The notes: generated by a model from the sequence alone, not told the origin. A stretch of DNA of 64,000 nt from Agromyces tardus (GCF_003710805.1 NZ_RHHB01000014.1:1-64000), one strand, 5' to 3'; counted from the stretch's first letter, positions 24,869 to 34,078 are shown. Program-made: numbers and translations.

Positions 24869-26413
24869 CTACGGCGTCGGCGTCGGAGTGGCGGACGGCG
24901 TCGGGATCGCCGGGGCGGGCGGCGCGAACGGCGCGAGCGCCGCGAGCACCTCCGCCTCGAAGTCGGCGTCGTTGAGCGTTTCGAGCCGCAGCGCCTGGTC
25001 GGCGGCGATGACGCCGACGAGCACCGAATCGGCGCCGGCCGAGGCCGGGTCGAGGTCGAGCCAGGCGGCGACCGTCGGCGCCTCGCCGACGACGGTGAGG
25101 ACGTTCGGCGCGGATGCCGGCGCGGGCGCTGCGACCGCGGCATCCGTCGCACCGCGCCAGAACGGCTCGTCGAATCGCAGCCAGACGAGGTCGACCACGC
25201 CCATGCCGAGCAGCGAGATCGCGCGCTGCTGCCGCAGCGGCAGCGGCGGATCGAACGCGATCGTGTCGGTCTTGAGCACGCCGAGCGATGCGGTGACCAC
25301 GACGCGGTCGGCGCGCAGCGACTCGCCGGTGTCGAGGCGCAGGCTCACCCGGTCGTCGCTGAGCACGATGTCGGTCACGGCGCTCGCGCCCGCGATGTCG
25401 AGGCCGTCGGAGAGCAGCTGGATCAGCCCCTTCCAGCCGTCGACCACGCGGGCGGTCGGCGCCCAGGCTCGGTCGGGGTCGACCTCGAGCGCGGAGACGT
25501 GCGTCGGTGCCGCGCCCGTCGCCGGTTCGACGCCGGTGGCGAGGGCGTGCACCAGCCACTCCTCGGGGCTCGCGCCCGAGGCATCCGGTTCGCTGGAGAG
25601 CGGCGCGATGCCCGAGCGGGTGAGCGCGGCCGCGAGCGAGACGTCCGACGGCTGCTGCACGGCCCAGGCCTGCGCGTCGCGGATCGCGTCCCAGCCGGTG
25701 GGGGGCACGCCGGCGAGCGACTCGCCGCCGACGGTGCGCACGCCGACCACGGGGACGAACGACTCGGTCGTGACGGAGGCGTCGCCGAGCACGCCGCGCA
25801 TCGAAGCGCCGTCGGAGACGAACGGACTGCCGAGCTCCACGGGCACGGGGAAGTTGTTGTCGGCGACGGTGCGCAGGCGCCCGCCGAGCCGCTCGGACGC
25901 CTCGATCACGACCACCTCGAAGCCCGCGTCGGTGAGGCTGCGCGCCGCGGCGAGCCCGGCGATGCCGGCCCCGACCACGGCGATGCGCTCGCCGGGCTCG
26001 GCGAGGTCGGCGATCACGCGGGCGGCGCGCAGGCCCTCGCCGTAGGCGCCGTGCACCGTTCCGGGCGCGTCGTCGGAGGTGGCCTCGCCCGCGATCACGA
26101 GGCGGTCGCGCACCGGCTCGCCGAGGATCTGGCGTTGGGTGTGATCGCTCCCGACCCCGTCGTAGCTGACCGCGCCCCGCACGAACGGATCGGCGCCCCA
26201 CCGCGAGCGGCGCATCGCCGTGGGCTGGGGCACCCCGGGTGGCGGGGGAGTGGACGGCGGGGCCGACGTGGTCGCGGGAGCGCTCGAGGGCGTCACGGTG
26301 GGTCGCGGCTCGTTCCAGGTGCACCCGGCGAGCGTCGCCGCGACGCCCGAGAGCGTGGCGACGAGGAAGGTGCGCCGCGGCAGTCCGCCGCCGGACGCCG
26401 CCCGTGAGTCCAT
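24869..26413 (-). CDS. Tat-exported FAD amine oxidase with circularly permuted domain order
   Basis: A 514-residue protein. The N-terminus has a twin-arginine motif (PRRTFLVA) and a lipobox LAGC (Cys 31), then a Ser/Thr/Pro linker to about residue 66. Residues 71-132 (RWGADPF, AVSY, RLVIAGEATS, GTVHGAYGEGLRAA) match the C-terminal FAD-binding block of monoamine oxidases. The N-terminal dinucleotide fold (IAVVGAGIAGLAAARSL, residues 144-160) comes after it, followed by the substrate domain, ending at LAALAPFA where normal family members continue into the RW..DPF block. It should oxidise amines outside the membrane if the permuted protein folds normally. Confidence 0.85.
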   Translation of the reverse strand: MDSRAASGGGLPRRTFLVATLSGVAATLAGCTWNEPRPTVTPSSAPATTSAPPSTPPPPGVPQPTAMRRSRWGADPFVRGAVSYDGVGSDHTQRQILGEPVRDRLVIAGEATSDDAPGTVHGAYGEGLRAARVIADLAEPGERIAVVGAGIAGLAAARSLTDAGFEVVVIEASERLGGRLRTVADNNFPVPVELGSPFVSDGASMRGVLGDASVTTESFVPVVGVRTVGGESLAGVPPTGWDAIRDAQAWAVQQPSDVSLAAALTRSGIAPLSSEPDASGASPEEWLVHALATGVEPATGAAPTHVSALEVDPDRAWAPTARVVDGWKGLIQLLSDGLDIAGASAVTDIVLSDDRVSLRLDTGESLRADRVVVTASLGVLKTDTIAFDPPLPLRQQRAISLLGMGVVDLVWLRFDEPFWRGATDAAVAAPAPASAPNVLTVVGEAPTVAAWLDLDPASAGADSVLVGVIAADQALRLETLNDADFEAEVLAALAPFAPPAPAIPTPSATPTPTP

Positions 26414-26449
26414 GCTGCTCAGGCTATCCGTTCGTCCGGCTGCATCGCC

Positions 26450-27655
26450 TCAGCCGGCGGGCGACCCGGCCGCCGCGCGGAAGGCGGCGGCGAACCGGGG
26501 CAGGCCCGCCTCGATGGTCTCCATCGTGGCGGTGAGCGAGATGCGGAAGAAGCCCGGCGTCTCGAACATGCGCCCGGGCAGCACGAGCACGCCCTCGCGG
26601 TCCAGCGCTCGCGTGAACTCGACATCGTCGTCGAGCGGCGACTCGGGGAAGAGGTAGAACGTCCCTTCGGGCAGGGCGACGCGGTAGCCGATGTCCCGCA
26701 GGGCGGCCACCATCACGTCGCGCTTGCGCTGGAAGAGCGGGAGGTCGAACGCGAGCGTCTCGAGCCGCGGCAACGCGTACTGCATCGACACGTTGGGGAA
26801 GAGCCATCCGCCCGCGATCTGCACGGTCTCGATCGCATCCCGGAAGGCCTTCCGGTCGGGCATCGTGGGAGGCACGGCGAGGTACCCGACGCGCTCGCCG
26901 GGAGACAGCAGCGTCTTGCCGTAGCTGTAGGCGAGGAAGCTCCACGGGTAGAACTCAACCGGGCTGCGGAAGCGCCGGCCGTCGAAGACGATGCGGTTGT
27001 AGGCCTCGTCGGAGATGAGGAAGATGCGGCGCCCATTCCGTGCCGACGCCTCCTCGAGGATCGCGGCGAGGCGGTCGAGCGTCGCTGGCGGATAGATCCG
27101 CCCGGTGGGGTTGTTCGGGCTGTTCACGATCACGATGCGCGTGCGCGGCGTGATGGCGGCCGCGATGGCGTCGAGGTCGAGGTCGAGCGTCTCCCGGTCG
27201 ATCGACACCTTCACCGGCACGAGTCCGGCCTCCAGGATGAGCGGCTCGTAGAGGAACCACGGCGGGAGGCTGTAGACGACCTCGTCGCCCGCGTCGCCGA
27301 CGATCTTCAGCGCGGTCGAGATCGCCGCGAAGCCGCCCGTGGTCAGGTGCACGTCGCCGACCTCGAAGGGAATGCCGAGGTGCCGGCGCAGCGACTCCGT
27401 CGCGGCCTCGATGGCCTTCGCGTCGCCGAAGTTGTACGCGAACCACAGCTCGTGCTGCGGCACCAGGGCGTCGCGGAGAATGTCGACGTACGCCTGCGAC
27501 GGCGGGTCGTGCGGATCGCCGAACGTGAAGTCGAGCACGCCGGGCTCGTGCCGTCGATGCTCGTAGCCCGAGAGCCGGTAGAACTCGTACAGCAACTGGA
27601 ACGGCGTCGCAGCGGCGACGGATGCGACTCGGTCGGAGGTGGATCGGTCGGCCAT
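26450..27655 (-). CDS. Class I/II pyridoxal-phosphate aminotransferase
   Basis: A 401-residue fold-type I aminotransferase of aspartate-aminotransferase type. It shows VNSPNNPTGRIYPP, ISDEAYNRIVFD with the PLP-ring Asp and Tyr, SYGKTLLSPGERVGYLAV with the Schiff-base Lys, and FFRISLTA with the carboxylate-binding Arg. The exact amino donor is not clear. ATG 27655 is preceded by GGGGGAG. It is read in the same direction as the class III aminotransferase upstream and separated from it by a hairpin. Confidence 0.85.
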   Translation of the reverse strand: MADRSTSDRVASVAAATPFQLLYEFYRLSGYEHRRHEPGVLDFTFGDPHDPPSQAYVDILRDALVPQHELWFAYNFGDAKAIEAATESLRRHLGIPFEVGDVHLTTGGFAAISTALKIVGDAGDEVVYSLPPWFLYEPLILEAGLVPVKVSIDRETLDLDLDAIAAAITPRTRIVIVNSPNNPTGRIYPPATLDRLAAILEEASARNGRRIFLISDEAYNRIVFDGRRFRSPVEFYPWSFLAYSYGKTLLSPGERVGYLAVPPTMPDRKAFRDAIETVQIAGGWLFPNVSMQYALPRLETLAFDLPLFQRKRDVMVAALRDIGYRVALPEGTFYLFPESPLDDDVEFTRALDREGVLVLPGRMFETPGFFRISLTATMETIEAGLPRFAAAFRAAAGSPAG

Positions 27656-27704
27656 GAACTCGTCTCCCCCCGGAGATCTTGAGCGTCGTCGGCACGACGG
27701 CCCT

Positions 27705-27742
27705 GCGGATGCCGCCCATGGTACTCCCAGGGCGGCATCCGC
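27705..27742 (-). terminator. GGATGC-type hairpin between the two aminotransferase genes
   Basis: Thirteen-base perfect arms GCGGATGCCGCCC/GGGCGGCATCCGC with a 12-base loop, just after the stop of the class III aminotransferase. It probably ends or attenuates that transcript. Confidence 0.65.
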
Positions 27743-27749
27743 CTTCGCG

Positions 27750-29156
27750 TCAGGCCGCGAAGCCGTCGGCGACCGTGAGGGCCTCATCGATGATGTCGAG
27801 GCCGCGCACCAGTTCCTGCTCGGTGATGACGAGCGGCGGTGCCACGTGCATGCGGTTGAAGTGCACGAACGGCCAGAGGCCGGCCTGCTTGCAGGCGGCG
27901 GCGACGGCGGCCATCGGCGCGGCATCCGCCCCGCTCGCGTTGAACGGCACGAGGGGTTCGCGGGTCTCGCGGTCGCGTACGAGCTCGATCGCCCAGAAGA
28001 GGCCGAGCCCGCGCACGTCGCCGACCGACGGATGCGTCGCCGCGATCTCGCGCAGGCGCGGCTCGACGACGCGCTCGCCGAGGTCGCGCACGCGCTCGAG
28101 GATGCCGTCGCGCTCGAACACCTCGAACGTCGCGACGCCCGCGGCGCACGCGAGCGGGTGGCCCGAGTACGTGAGGCCGCCCATGAACGCGACGGTGTCG
28201 AAGTGCGACGCGATCCGCTGCGAGATCACCACGCCGCCGAGCGGCACGTACCCGGAGTTCACGCCCTTGGCGAAGGTGATGAGGTCGGGCACGACGCCGA
28301 AGTGGTTCACCGCGAACCACTCGCCGACGCGGCCGAAGCCCACCATGACCTCGTCGGCGATGTAGACGATGCCGTACTTGTCGGCGAGCGCTCGCACGCC
28401 CTGCAGGTAGCCGGGCGGGGGCACGAGCACGCCGTTCGTGCCCACGACGGTCTCGAGGATGATCGCCGCGACCGTGTTCGCGCCCTCGAGGGTGATGACC
28501 TGCTCGAGGTGGGCGAGCGCGCGCTCGGTCTCCTGCTCGGGGCTGTCGGAATGGAACGACGACCGGTAGGGGTACGGGCCGAGGAAGTGCGCGACGCTGC
28601 CGTCGCTCGGCTCGTTCGCCCAGCGGCGGGGATCGCCCGTGAGCGAGATCGCCGTGGCGGTGCCGCCGTGGTAGCTGCGGTACATCGACAGCACCTTGCG
28701 GCGGCCGGTGACGGCGCGGGCCATGCGCACGGCGTATTCGTTCGCGTCCGCCCCGCCGTTCGTGAAGAACACCTTGTCGAGGTCGCCGGGGGCCACCTCG
28801 GCGATGCGCCGGGCGAGCTCGCCGCGCACGTCGGAGGCCATCGACGGCTGGATCGTCGCGAGGCGGCCCGCCTGCTGCTGGATCGCCGCGACGAGGTCGG
28901 GGTGCTGGTGCCCGAGGTTGAGGTTCACGAGCTGGCTCGAGAAGTCGAGGAACGAGTTGCCCTGGTAGTCCCAGAACGTCGAGCCCTCGCCCGCGGCCAC
29001 GGGCAGCGGGTCGATGAGGGCCTGCGCGCTCCAGGAGTGGAAGACGTGGCTGCGGTCGTCGGCGCGCACCTGCGCCTCGGCGGCGGCATCGGGCAGCGGA
29101 TGCCGCGTGCCGTGCCGATCGGTGTACGTCGCCGTCTCGACGAGCGTGTCGGTCAT
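27750..29156 (-). CDS. Class III aminotransferase (omega-amino acid type)
   Basis: A 468-residue PLP enzyme. It has SRSYHGGT-like YRSYHGGTATAIS, the IADEVMVGFGRVGEWF segment with the PLP Asp, and LITFAKGVNSGYVPLGGV with the Schiff-base Lys. This group includes beta-alanine, GABA and taurine:pyruvate aminotransferases. Beside an MmsA-type semialdehyde dehydrogenase and PucR regulator, a beta-alanine or GABA-like substrate that yields a semialdehyde is likely. The ATG is preceded by GAAAGGA. Confidence 0.87.
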   Translation of the reverse strand: MTDTLVETATYTDRHGTRHPLPDAAAEAQVRADDRSHVFHSWSAQALIDPLPVAAGEGSTFWDYQGNSFLDFSSQLVNLNLGHQHPDLVAAIQQQAGRLATIQPSMASDVRGELARRIAEVAPGDLDKVFFTNGGADANEYAVRMARAVTGRRKVLSMYRSYHGGTATAISLTGDPRRWANEPSDGSVAHFLGPYPYRSSFHSDSPEQETERALAHLEQVITLEGANTVAAIILETVVGTNGVLVPPPGYLQGVRALADKYGIVYIADEVMVGFGRVGEWFAVNHFGVVPDLITFAKGVNSGYVPLGGVVISQRIASHFDTVAFMGGLTYSGHPLACAAGVATFEVFERDGILERVRDLGERVVEPRLREIAATHPSVGDVRGLGLFWAIELVRDRETREPLVPFNASGADAAPMAAVAAACKQAGLWPFVHFNRMHVAPPLVITEQELVRGLDIIDEALTVADGFAA

Positions 29157-29175
29157 GGAGGGTCCTTTCGGGTCG

Positions 29176-29297
29176 CCGGTCGAGTAGCGGCGGAGCCGCC
29201 TATCGAGACCCGGTCGTCGCTGGTCTCGATACGCGCTGCGCGCTTCTCGACCGGCGGGATGGTCTCGATACGCGCTGCGCGCTTCTCGACCGGCGGG
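29176..29297. repeat. Hairpin element with an extra right arm
   Basis: One left arm (29176-29210) and two tandem right arms (29222-29254 and 29260-29297), each reading GGTCTCGATACGCGCTGCGC..CTCGACCGGCGGG. It fills the gap between mmsA and the aminotransferase gene. Confidence 0.85.
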
Positions 29298-29301
29298 ATG
29301 A

Positions 29302-30804
29302 CTAGTGGTTCGAGGGGAAGCCGAGGTTGATCTGCGACTCGCTCGGCTCGGGCCAGCGCGAGGTCACGACCTTCGAGCGGGTGTAGAAGTGCACCGACTC
29401 GGGGCCGTAGATGTGCGAGTCGCCGAAGAGCGAGTTCTTCCAGCCGCCGAACGAGTACGCGCCGATCGGCACGGGGATCGGCACGTTCACGCCGACCATG
29501 CCGACCTCGATGTCGAACTCGAAGCGGCGCGCGGTGCCGCCGTCGCGCGTGAAGATCGCGACGCCGTTCGCGAAGCGGCTCGCGTTGATGAGCTCGACCG
29601 CCTCCTCGTACGACTCGACGCGCACGACCGAGAGCACCGGGCCGAAGATCTCGTCCTCGTACACCTTCATGCCGGGCTGCACGTGGTCGACGAGCGAGAC
29701 GCCCACGAAGAAGCCGTCGTTGTCGAACTGCTGCTGCGTGCCGTCGACGACGACCGTGGCGCCCTCGGCCGCGGCGTTCGTGACGTACGAGGCGACCTTG
29801 TCGCGGTGCTCGCGCGTGATGAGGGGGCCCATCTCGCTCGAGGGGTCGGTGCCGTCGCCGATCTTCAGCGCGCCCATGCGCGAGCGCACGGCCTCGACGA
29901 GGTCGTCGGCCACGTCGCCCACGGCGACGAGCACCGACACGGCCATGCAGCGCTCGCCGGCCGAGCCGTATGCGGCCGACACCGCGGCATCCGCTGCGCC
30001 CTCGAGGTCGGCGTCGGGCATGACGACCATGTGGTTCTTCGCGCCGCCGAGCGCCTGGACGCGCTTGCCGTTGGCTGAGGCGCGCTCGTAGATCGAGCGG
30101 GCGATCGGGGTGGAGCCGACGAACGAGATCGCGCGCACGTCGGGCGAGTCGAGGATCGCGTCGACCGCGACCTTGTCGCCGTTGACGACGTTGAGCACGC
30201 CGTCGGGGAGCCCGGCCTCCTGGAAGAGCTTCGCGAGGAAGAGCGAGGCGCTCGGGTCCTTCTCGGACGGCTTCAGCACGACCGTGTTGCCGCACGCGAT
30301 CGCCGAGGCGACCATCCACAGCGGCACCATGACGGGGAAGTTGAACGGCGTGATCGCCCCGACGACGCCCACGGGCTGCTTCACCGAGTGCACGTCGACG
30401 CCGCGCGCGACCTGCTCCGAGCGCTCGCCCTTCAGCAGGTGCACGAGGCCGGCGGCGAACTCGATGTTCTCGATGCCGCGCGAGATCTCGCCCTTGGCGT
30501 CGGAGATGACCTTGCCGTGCTCGTTCGTGAGGATCTCGGCGAGCTCGTCCTGGCGCTCGACGAGCAGGTGACGCAGCTTGAAGAACACGTCGGCGCGCTT
30601 CACGAGCCCGGTCGCGCGCCAGCCCGGCAGCGCGGCCTTGGCCGTGGCGATCGCGGCGTCGACCTCCTCGGTCGAGGCGAAGGCGACCTCGCGGGCGACC
30701 TCGCCCGTGGCGGGGTTGTACACGGGACCGGTGCGGTCGGCGCTGCCGACCTCCTGTCCGCCGACGAAGTGTCGGACGAGGGTGCGGGTGAGGGTGTCGC
30801 TCAT
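29302..30804 (-). CDS. mmsA: CoA-acylating methylmalonate-semialdehyde dehydrogenase type
   Basis: A 500-residue dehydrogenase. It has PFNFPVMVPLWM, the ALGGAKNHMVVMPDADLEGA segment and GSAGERCMAVSV with the catalytic Cys, all hallmarks of MmsA/IolA, which oxidise methylmalonate or malonate semialdehyde to propionyl- or acetyl-CoA. It follows the class III aminotransferase on the same strand downstream, so a transaminase/dehydrogenase pathway for beta-alanine or a related omega-amino acid is likely. It is divergent from pucR. Confidence 0.9.
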   Translation of the reverse strand: MSDTLTRTLVRHFVGGQEVGSADRTGPVYNPATGEVAREVAFASTEEVDAAIATAKAALPGWRATGLVKRADVFFKLRHLLVERQDELAEILTNEHGKVISDAKGEISRGIENIEFAAGLVHLLKGERSEQVARGVDVHSVKQPVGVVGAITPFNFPVMVPLWMVASAIACGNTVVLKPSEKDPSASLFLAKLFQEAGLPDGVLNVVNGDKVAVDAILDSPDVRAISFVGSTPIARSIYERASANGKRVQALGGAKNHMVVMPDADLEGAADAAVSAAYGSAGERCMAVSVLVAVGDVADDLVEAVRSRMGALKIGDGTDPSSEMGPLITREHRDKVASYVTNAAAEGATVVVDGTQQQFDNDGFFVGVSLVDHVQPGMKVYEDEIFGPVLSVVRVESYEEAVELINASRFANGVAIFTRDGGTARRFEFDIEVGMVGVNVPIPVPIGAYSFGGWKNSLFGDSHIYGPESVHFYTRSKVVTSRWPEPSESQINLGFPSNH

Positions 30805-30828
30805 GGCGCTCCTTGGTGCGTTCGGGTG

Positions 30829-30848
30829 GCGGATGCCGCGGCATCCGC
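30829..30848. repeat. GGATGC palindrome in the mmsA leader
   Basis: A perfect 20-bp palindrome, GCGGATGCCGCGGCATCCGC, lies 24 bases before the mmsA start. It is the core form of the motif found throughout the window. In the mRNA it would fold near the ribosome site. Confidence 0.6.
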
Positions 30849-30946
30849 AGCTGCAGTGCAGCCGGCTCGCAATCATCGGACAGATCGACCGACGTCGTCT
30901 AAGCTGGCGTTTCCCCCAGTGTGACAGAGGCAGAGAGGCGGCTCGG

Positions 30947-32638
30947 ATGGCACTCCGTCGCGAAGACGAGTCGATTCGAACGGATCGTCCGGACGGTGCT
31001 CCTGCGTCGGTGCCCAGTGATGACGGGCTCCCGACGGTTCGTGAGATCCTCGAGCTCGACGCGTTCGCGGGCGGGGTCGCCGAGGTGCTCGTGGGCGACG
31101 CGGCCCTCGAGGCGAGGGTGCGGTGGGTGCACGTCTCCGACAGTCCGGGGGTGGCGCGGCTGCTCGACGGCGGCGAGCTGCTGCTGTCGACGGGCGCGGG
31201 CTGGCCGGCCGAGCCCGACGAGTTGCGGGCGCTCATCGCCGGGCTCGTCGAGACGGGGCTCTCGGGGCTCGTGCTCGAGCTCGGCGCCCACTACCGCTAC
31301 GTGCCCGCGGTCGTCGTCGACACCGCAGCAGAACACGGTCTCGCGCTCGTCGCCCTGCACCGCGAGGTGAAGTTCGTCGCCCTCACCGAGGCCGTGCACC
31401 GGCGCATCATCTCGGAGCAGACCGCGGCGCTGCACGCCCGCGACGAGGTGCGCGAGCGCTTCACGGCGCTCGCCCTGCGCGGCGCGCCCGCCGACTTCAT
31501 CGTGCAGCAGCTCGCGCAGACGCTCGGCTCGCCCGTGGTGCTCGAGAACCTCGCGCACGAGGTCGTCGCCGCGGAGGTGGCGCCGTCGGCCGAGCACGAG
31601 CTGCTGGCCGACTGGCAACGGCGCTCGCGCGACGCGCATCGTCGCGACGCCGACCGCCGCCGAGCCCATGCGGCGGCGCCCGCCGACGGCTGGCTCGTCG
31701 TGCCCGTCGAGGCGCGCGGCATCCGCTGGGGCCACCTGATCGCGTTGCCGGGGCCGGCGCACCCTGCGGGCCGAACGAGCGTGCTCGAGCAGGGCGCGAT
31801 CGCCCTCGCCCTCGGCCGCCTCGCCGACGGCGACGACGACTCGTGGGCGCGCATCGGCCGGCAGCGACTCGTCGAGGGGCTCCTCGCGGGGCGCTTCGCA
31901 GGCGTCGCCGGCGCGACCGCCCGGGTCGAGGCGGCGGGGCTCCCGCTCATGGGGGCGAGCCTGTTCGGCCTCGTGGTGACCGGTGGCCGGGTTGCCACCG
32001 GCGTAGCGGATGCCGCGGCCAGGGCCCTCGGCGGCCGCGCCCTCGACGGCACGGCACCGGGCGGTGCGGCGCCTGCGTCGGCGCGGGTGGTGCTGCTGTC
32101 GCTGCCCGGCGGAACGCGGTTCGATGACGCCGCAGCGCGGCGGTTCGCGGCGTCGCTCGTGGGTGCTGCCGGTCCGGCGGATGCCGCTGCGGCCGGCGTC
32201 GTGCTCTCGATCGGCACGCCCGCGCGCGACCTCGAGGGCATGCTCGTGGCGGTGCAGGAGTCGCTCGACCTCGCCGCGACGCCCCTGCCGCGCGCGGCGC
32301 GCGGTCCCGTCATCCGCCGTGCCGACGATCGGCCGCTCGTTCGGCTCGTGACGTCGCTGCGCGACGACCACCGGCTGCAGGAGCACGGCGAGCGCATGCT
32401 CGCGCCGCTCATCGAGTACGACCTCGCGCGCGGCGGCGACCTGCTCGACGTGCTCGGCGCGATGCTCGCGCACCCCGGCAACCGCACCGCAGCGGCGGCG
32501 GCGAGCCACCTCTCGCGATCGGTGTTCTACCAGCGGCTCGCGCTCATCGGAGACCTGCTCGACGCCGACCTCGACGACGGCGAGACGCTCACGGCGTTGC
32601 ACCTGGCGCTGCTCGTGCGGCGCACCGCGGCGCGCTGA
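30947..32638 (+). CDS. PucR-family transcriptional regulator
   Basis: A 563-residue PucR protein. An N-terminal PucR sensor domain (VREILELDAFAGGVAEVLVG through VVDTAAEHGLALVALHREVKF) precedes a middle region with an Arg/Asp-rich patch. A C-terminal helix-turn-helix of PucR type follows (NRTAAAAASHLSRSVFYQRLALIGDLL). PucR proteins usually activate catabolic genes for purines, GABA or amines. It is divergent from mmsA and the aminotransferase, its likely targets. The ATG is chosen after GGCAGAGAGGCGG. Confidence 0.85.
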   Translation: MALRREDESIRTDRPDGAPASVPSDDGLPTVREILELDAFAGGVAEVLVGDAALEARVRWVHVSDSPGVARLLDGGELLLSTGAGWPAEPDELRALIAGLVETGLSGLVLELGAHYRYVPAVVVDTAAEHGLALVALHREVKFVALTEAVHRRIISEQTAALHARDEVRERFTALALRGAPADFIVQQLAQTLGSPVVLENLAHEVVAAEVAPSAEHELLADWQRRSRDAHRRDADRRRAHAAAPADGWLVVPVEARGIRWGHLIALPGPAHPAGRTSVLEQGAIALALGRLADGDDDSWARIGRQRLVEGLLAGRFAGVAGATARVEAAGLPLMGASLFGLVVTGGRVATGVADAAARALGGRALDGTAPGGAAPASARVVLLSLPGGTRFDDAAARRFAASLVGAAGPADAAAAGVVLSIGTPARDLEGMLVAVQESLDLAATPLPRAARGPVIRRADDRPLVRLVTSLRDDHRLQEHGERMLAPLIEYDLARGGDLLDVLGAMLAHPGNRTAAAAASHLSRSVFYQRLALIGDLLDADLDDGETLTALHLALLVRRTAAR

Positions 32639-32650
32639 CCCCTCTCCCCG

Positions 32651-32767
32651 CCGGTCGAGTAGCGAAGCGTATCGAGACCCGAGCCGCAGATGGTCTCGAT
32701 ACGCGCTCCGCGCTACTAGACCGGCGGGTGCGCGGTCGCCGGTCGAGGAGCGAAGCGTCCCGAGACC
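32651..32767. repeat. Hairpin element plus an extra degenerate left arm
   Basis: A complete element at 32651-32724, whose right arm has CTACTAGACC instead of CTACTCGACC, and a separate left-type arm at 32739-32767 (CCGGTCGAGGAGCGAAGCGT). It lies after pucR. Confidence 0.8.
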
Positions 32768-32787
32768 CTCGCCGTCGACGCCCTTCA

Positions 32788-32821
32788 CTTGCTATTGACA
32801 AGTGCACTTGCAAAGAGCAAG
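32788..32821. promoter_or_regulatory. Palindromic operator over a TTGACA element before the VOC/HxlR genes
   Basis: A 34-bp dyad centred at 32804.5, with CTTGCT and AGCAAG at the ends and the perfect core AAGTGCACTT. Fourteen of 17 positions pair. TTGACA (32795-32800), a consensus -35, lies inside. It stands 50 bases before the VOC start and is markedly AT-richer than its surroundings. The downstream HxlR regulator is the likely binder. Confidence 0.6.
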
Positions 32822-32871
32822 CTGGTGCACATCAACCCGGACCGACACCGATCACGCAACTGGAGGACACC

Positions 32872-33330
32872 ATGAGCACCAGCATCTTCGTCAACCTGCC
32901 CACGACCGACCTCGAGCGCTCGAAGGCGTTCTACGAGGCGCTCGGCTTCACCATCAACCCGATGTTCACCGACGAGAACGCGGCCTGCGTCGTGCTCGCC
33001 GACAACATCTACTTCATGGTGCTCACCCGCGAGTACCTCGGCACCTTCACCGACAAGCAGATCGTCGACCCGAAGACCCAGGCTCAGACGAGCATCGCGT
33101 TCACCCGCGACTCCCGCGACGAGGTCGACGAGGTGCTCGCAAAGGGACTCGCCGCCGGCGGCACCGAGCCGCGCGAGGCGCAGGACCTCGGCTTCATGTA
33201 CTCGCGCGACCTCGAGGACCCCGACGGCAACATCCTCGGGTTCCTCTACATGGAGCCCGCGGCGGCGCAGATGGGGCCCGACGCCTACCTCGCCGAGCAG
33301 GCCGGCGCGACGCCGTCGACGACGGCCTGA
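32872..33330 (+). CDS. VOC-superfamily (glyoxalase-like) protein
   Basis: A 152-residue protein with the VOC opening (IFVNLPTTDLERSKAFYEALGF), MFTDENAACVVLADNIYFMVL, and the C-terminal strand LEDPDGNILGFLYM. This is the lactoylglutathione-lyase-like subgroup related to YaeR/PhnB. The substrate is unknown. The ATG follows TGGAGG. An HxlR regulator gene follows by 13 bases, suggesting a detoxification pair controlled through the palindrome upstream. Confidence 0.85.
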   Translation: MSTSIFVNLPTTDLERSKAFYEALGFTINPMFTDENAACVVLADNIYFMVLTREYLGTFTDKQIVDPKTQAQTSIAFTRDSRDEVDEVLAKGLAAGGTEPREAQDLGFMYSRDLEDPDGNILGFLYMEPAAAQMGPDAYLAEQAGATPSTTA

Positions 33331-33343
33331 CCCGGCCCGCAAC

Positions 33344-34078
33344 ATGGCTGCACGCGGGGCGCGCGGCTTCGGCCAGTACAGCGGCGCAGCCCGGGCGCTC
33401 GAGCGGGTCGGGGATCGATGGGCACTCCTCATCGTCCGCGACCTGCTCGTCGGACCGCGCCGATACGGAGACCTGAAGGCGGGCCTCCCGCGCATCCCCA
33501 CGAACATCCTCAGCGACCGGTTGCGCGAGCTGCAGGAGACGGGCGTCATCCGCCGCGTGCCGACCGTGCGCGGCGGCTATGAGCTCACCGAACTCGGTCG
33601 CGGGCTCGAACCCGTCGTCGTCGCCCTCGAACGCTGGGGCTGGTCGGTGCCCGGCGAGCCCGCCGAGGGCGACCTCGTGTCGAGCGACGCACTCGCGATG
33701 GCGCTGCGCGCCGCGTTCCGGTCGGATGCCGCGGCCGGGATGCCGTCCACGGAGTACGTGCTCCACGTGGGCGGCGTCTCGGTCGCGGCGGTCGTCGTGC
33801 ACGGCACGCTCGACGTCGTGCCGATCGGACCGGGCGCGCTCCCGCAGCCGCGACGAGCGGAGCCCGAGCCGGCGTTCGAGGCGTGGGTCGAGCTCGCACT
33901 CGCCCCGGTCGAGTTCCGCGACCTGCTCGTGGGCGCGCTCGACCTCGCGTCCGTGTCGCTCCTCGCCGGCGACGCCGAGACGCTCGTGCGCTTCACGCGC
34001 ACGTTCCGCATCGACCCGGTGGTGCCGCCGACGGATGCCGCGACCGCATCGGATGCCGCCGCGGCATCCGTCGCCTGA
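33344..34078 (+). CDS. HxlR-family regulator with C-terminal SCP2-like domain
   Basis: A 244-residue protein. An N-terminal HxlR winged helix occupies about residues 10-105 (ALERVGDRWALLIVRDLLVG, RYGDLKAGLPRIPTNILSDR, YELTELGRGL). An alpha/beta C-terminal domain resembling SCP2 sterol-carrier-type domains follows, and the tail is Ala-rich because of three GGATGCC motifs. This two-domain form is common in Actinobacteria and may sense a hydrophobic ligand. It is co-transcribed with the VOC gene. Confidence 0.82.
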   Translation: MAARGARGFGQYSGAARALERVGDRWALLIVRDLLVGPRRYGDLKAGLPRIPTNILSDRLRELQETGVIRRVPTVRGGYELTELGRGLEPVVVALERWGWSVPGEPAEGDLVSSDALAMALRAAFRSDAAAGMPSTEYVLHVGGVSVAAVVVHGTLDVVPIGPGALPQPRRAEPEPAFEAWVELALAPVEFRDLLVGALDLASVSLLAGDAETLVRFTRTFRIDPVVPPTDAATASDAAAASVA

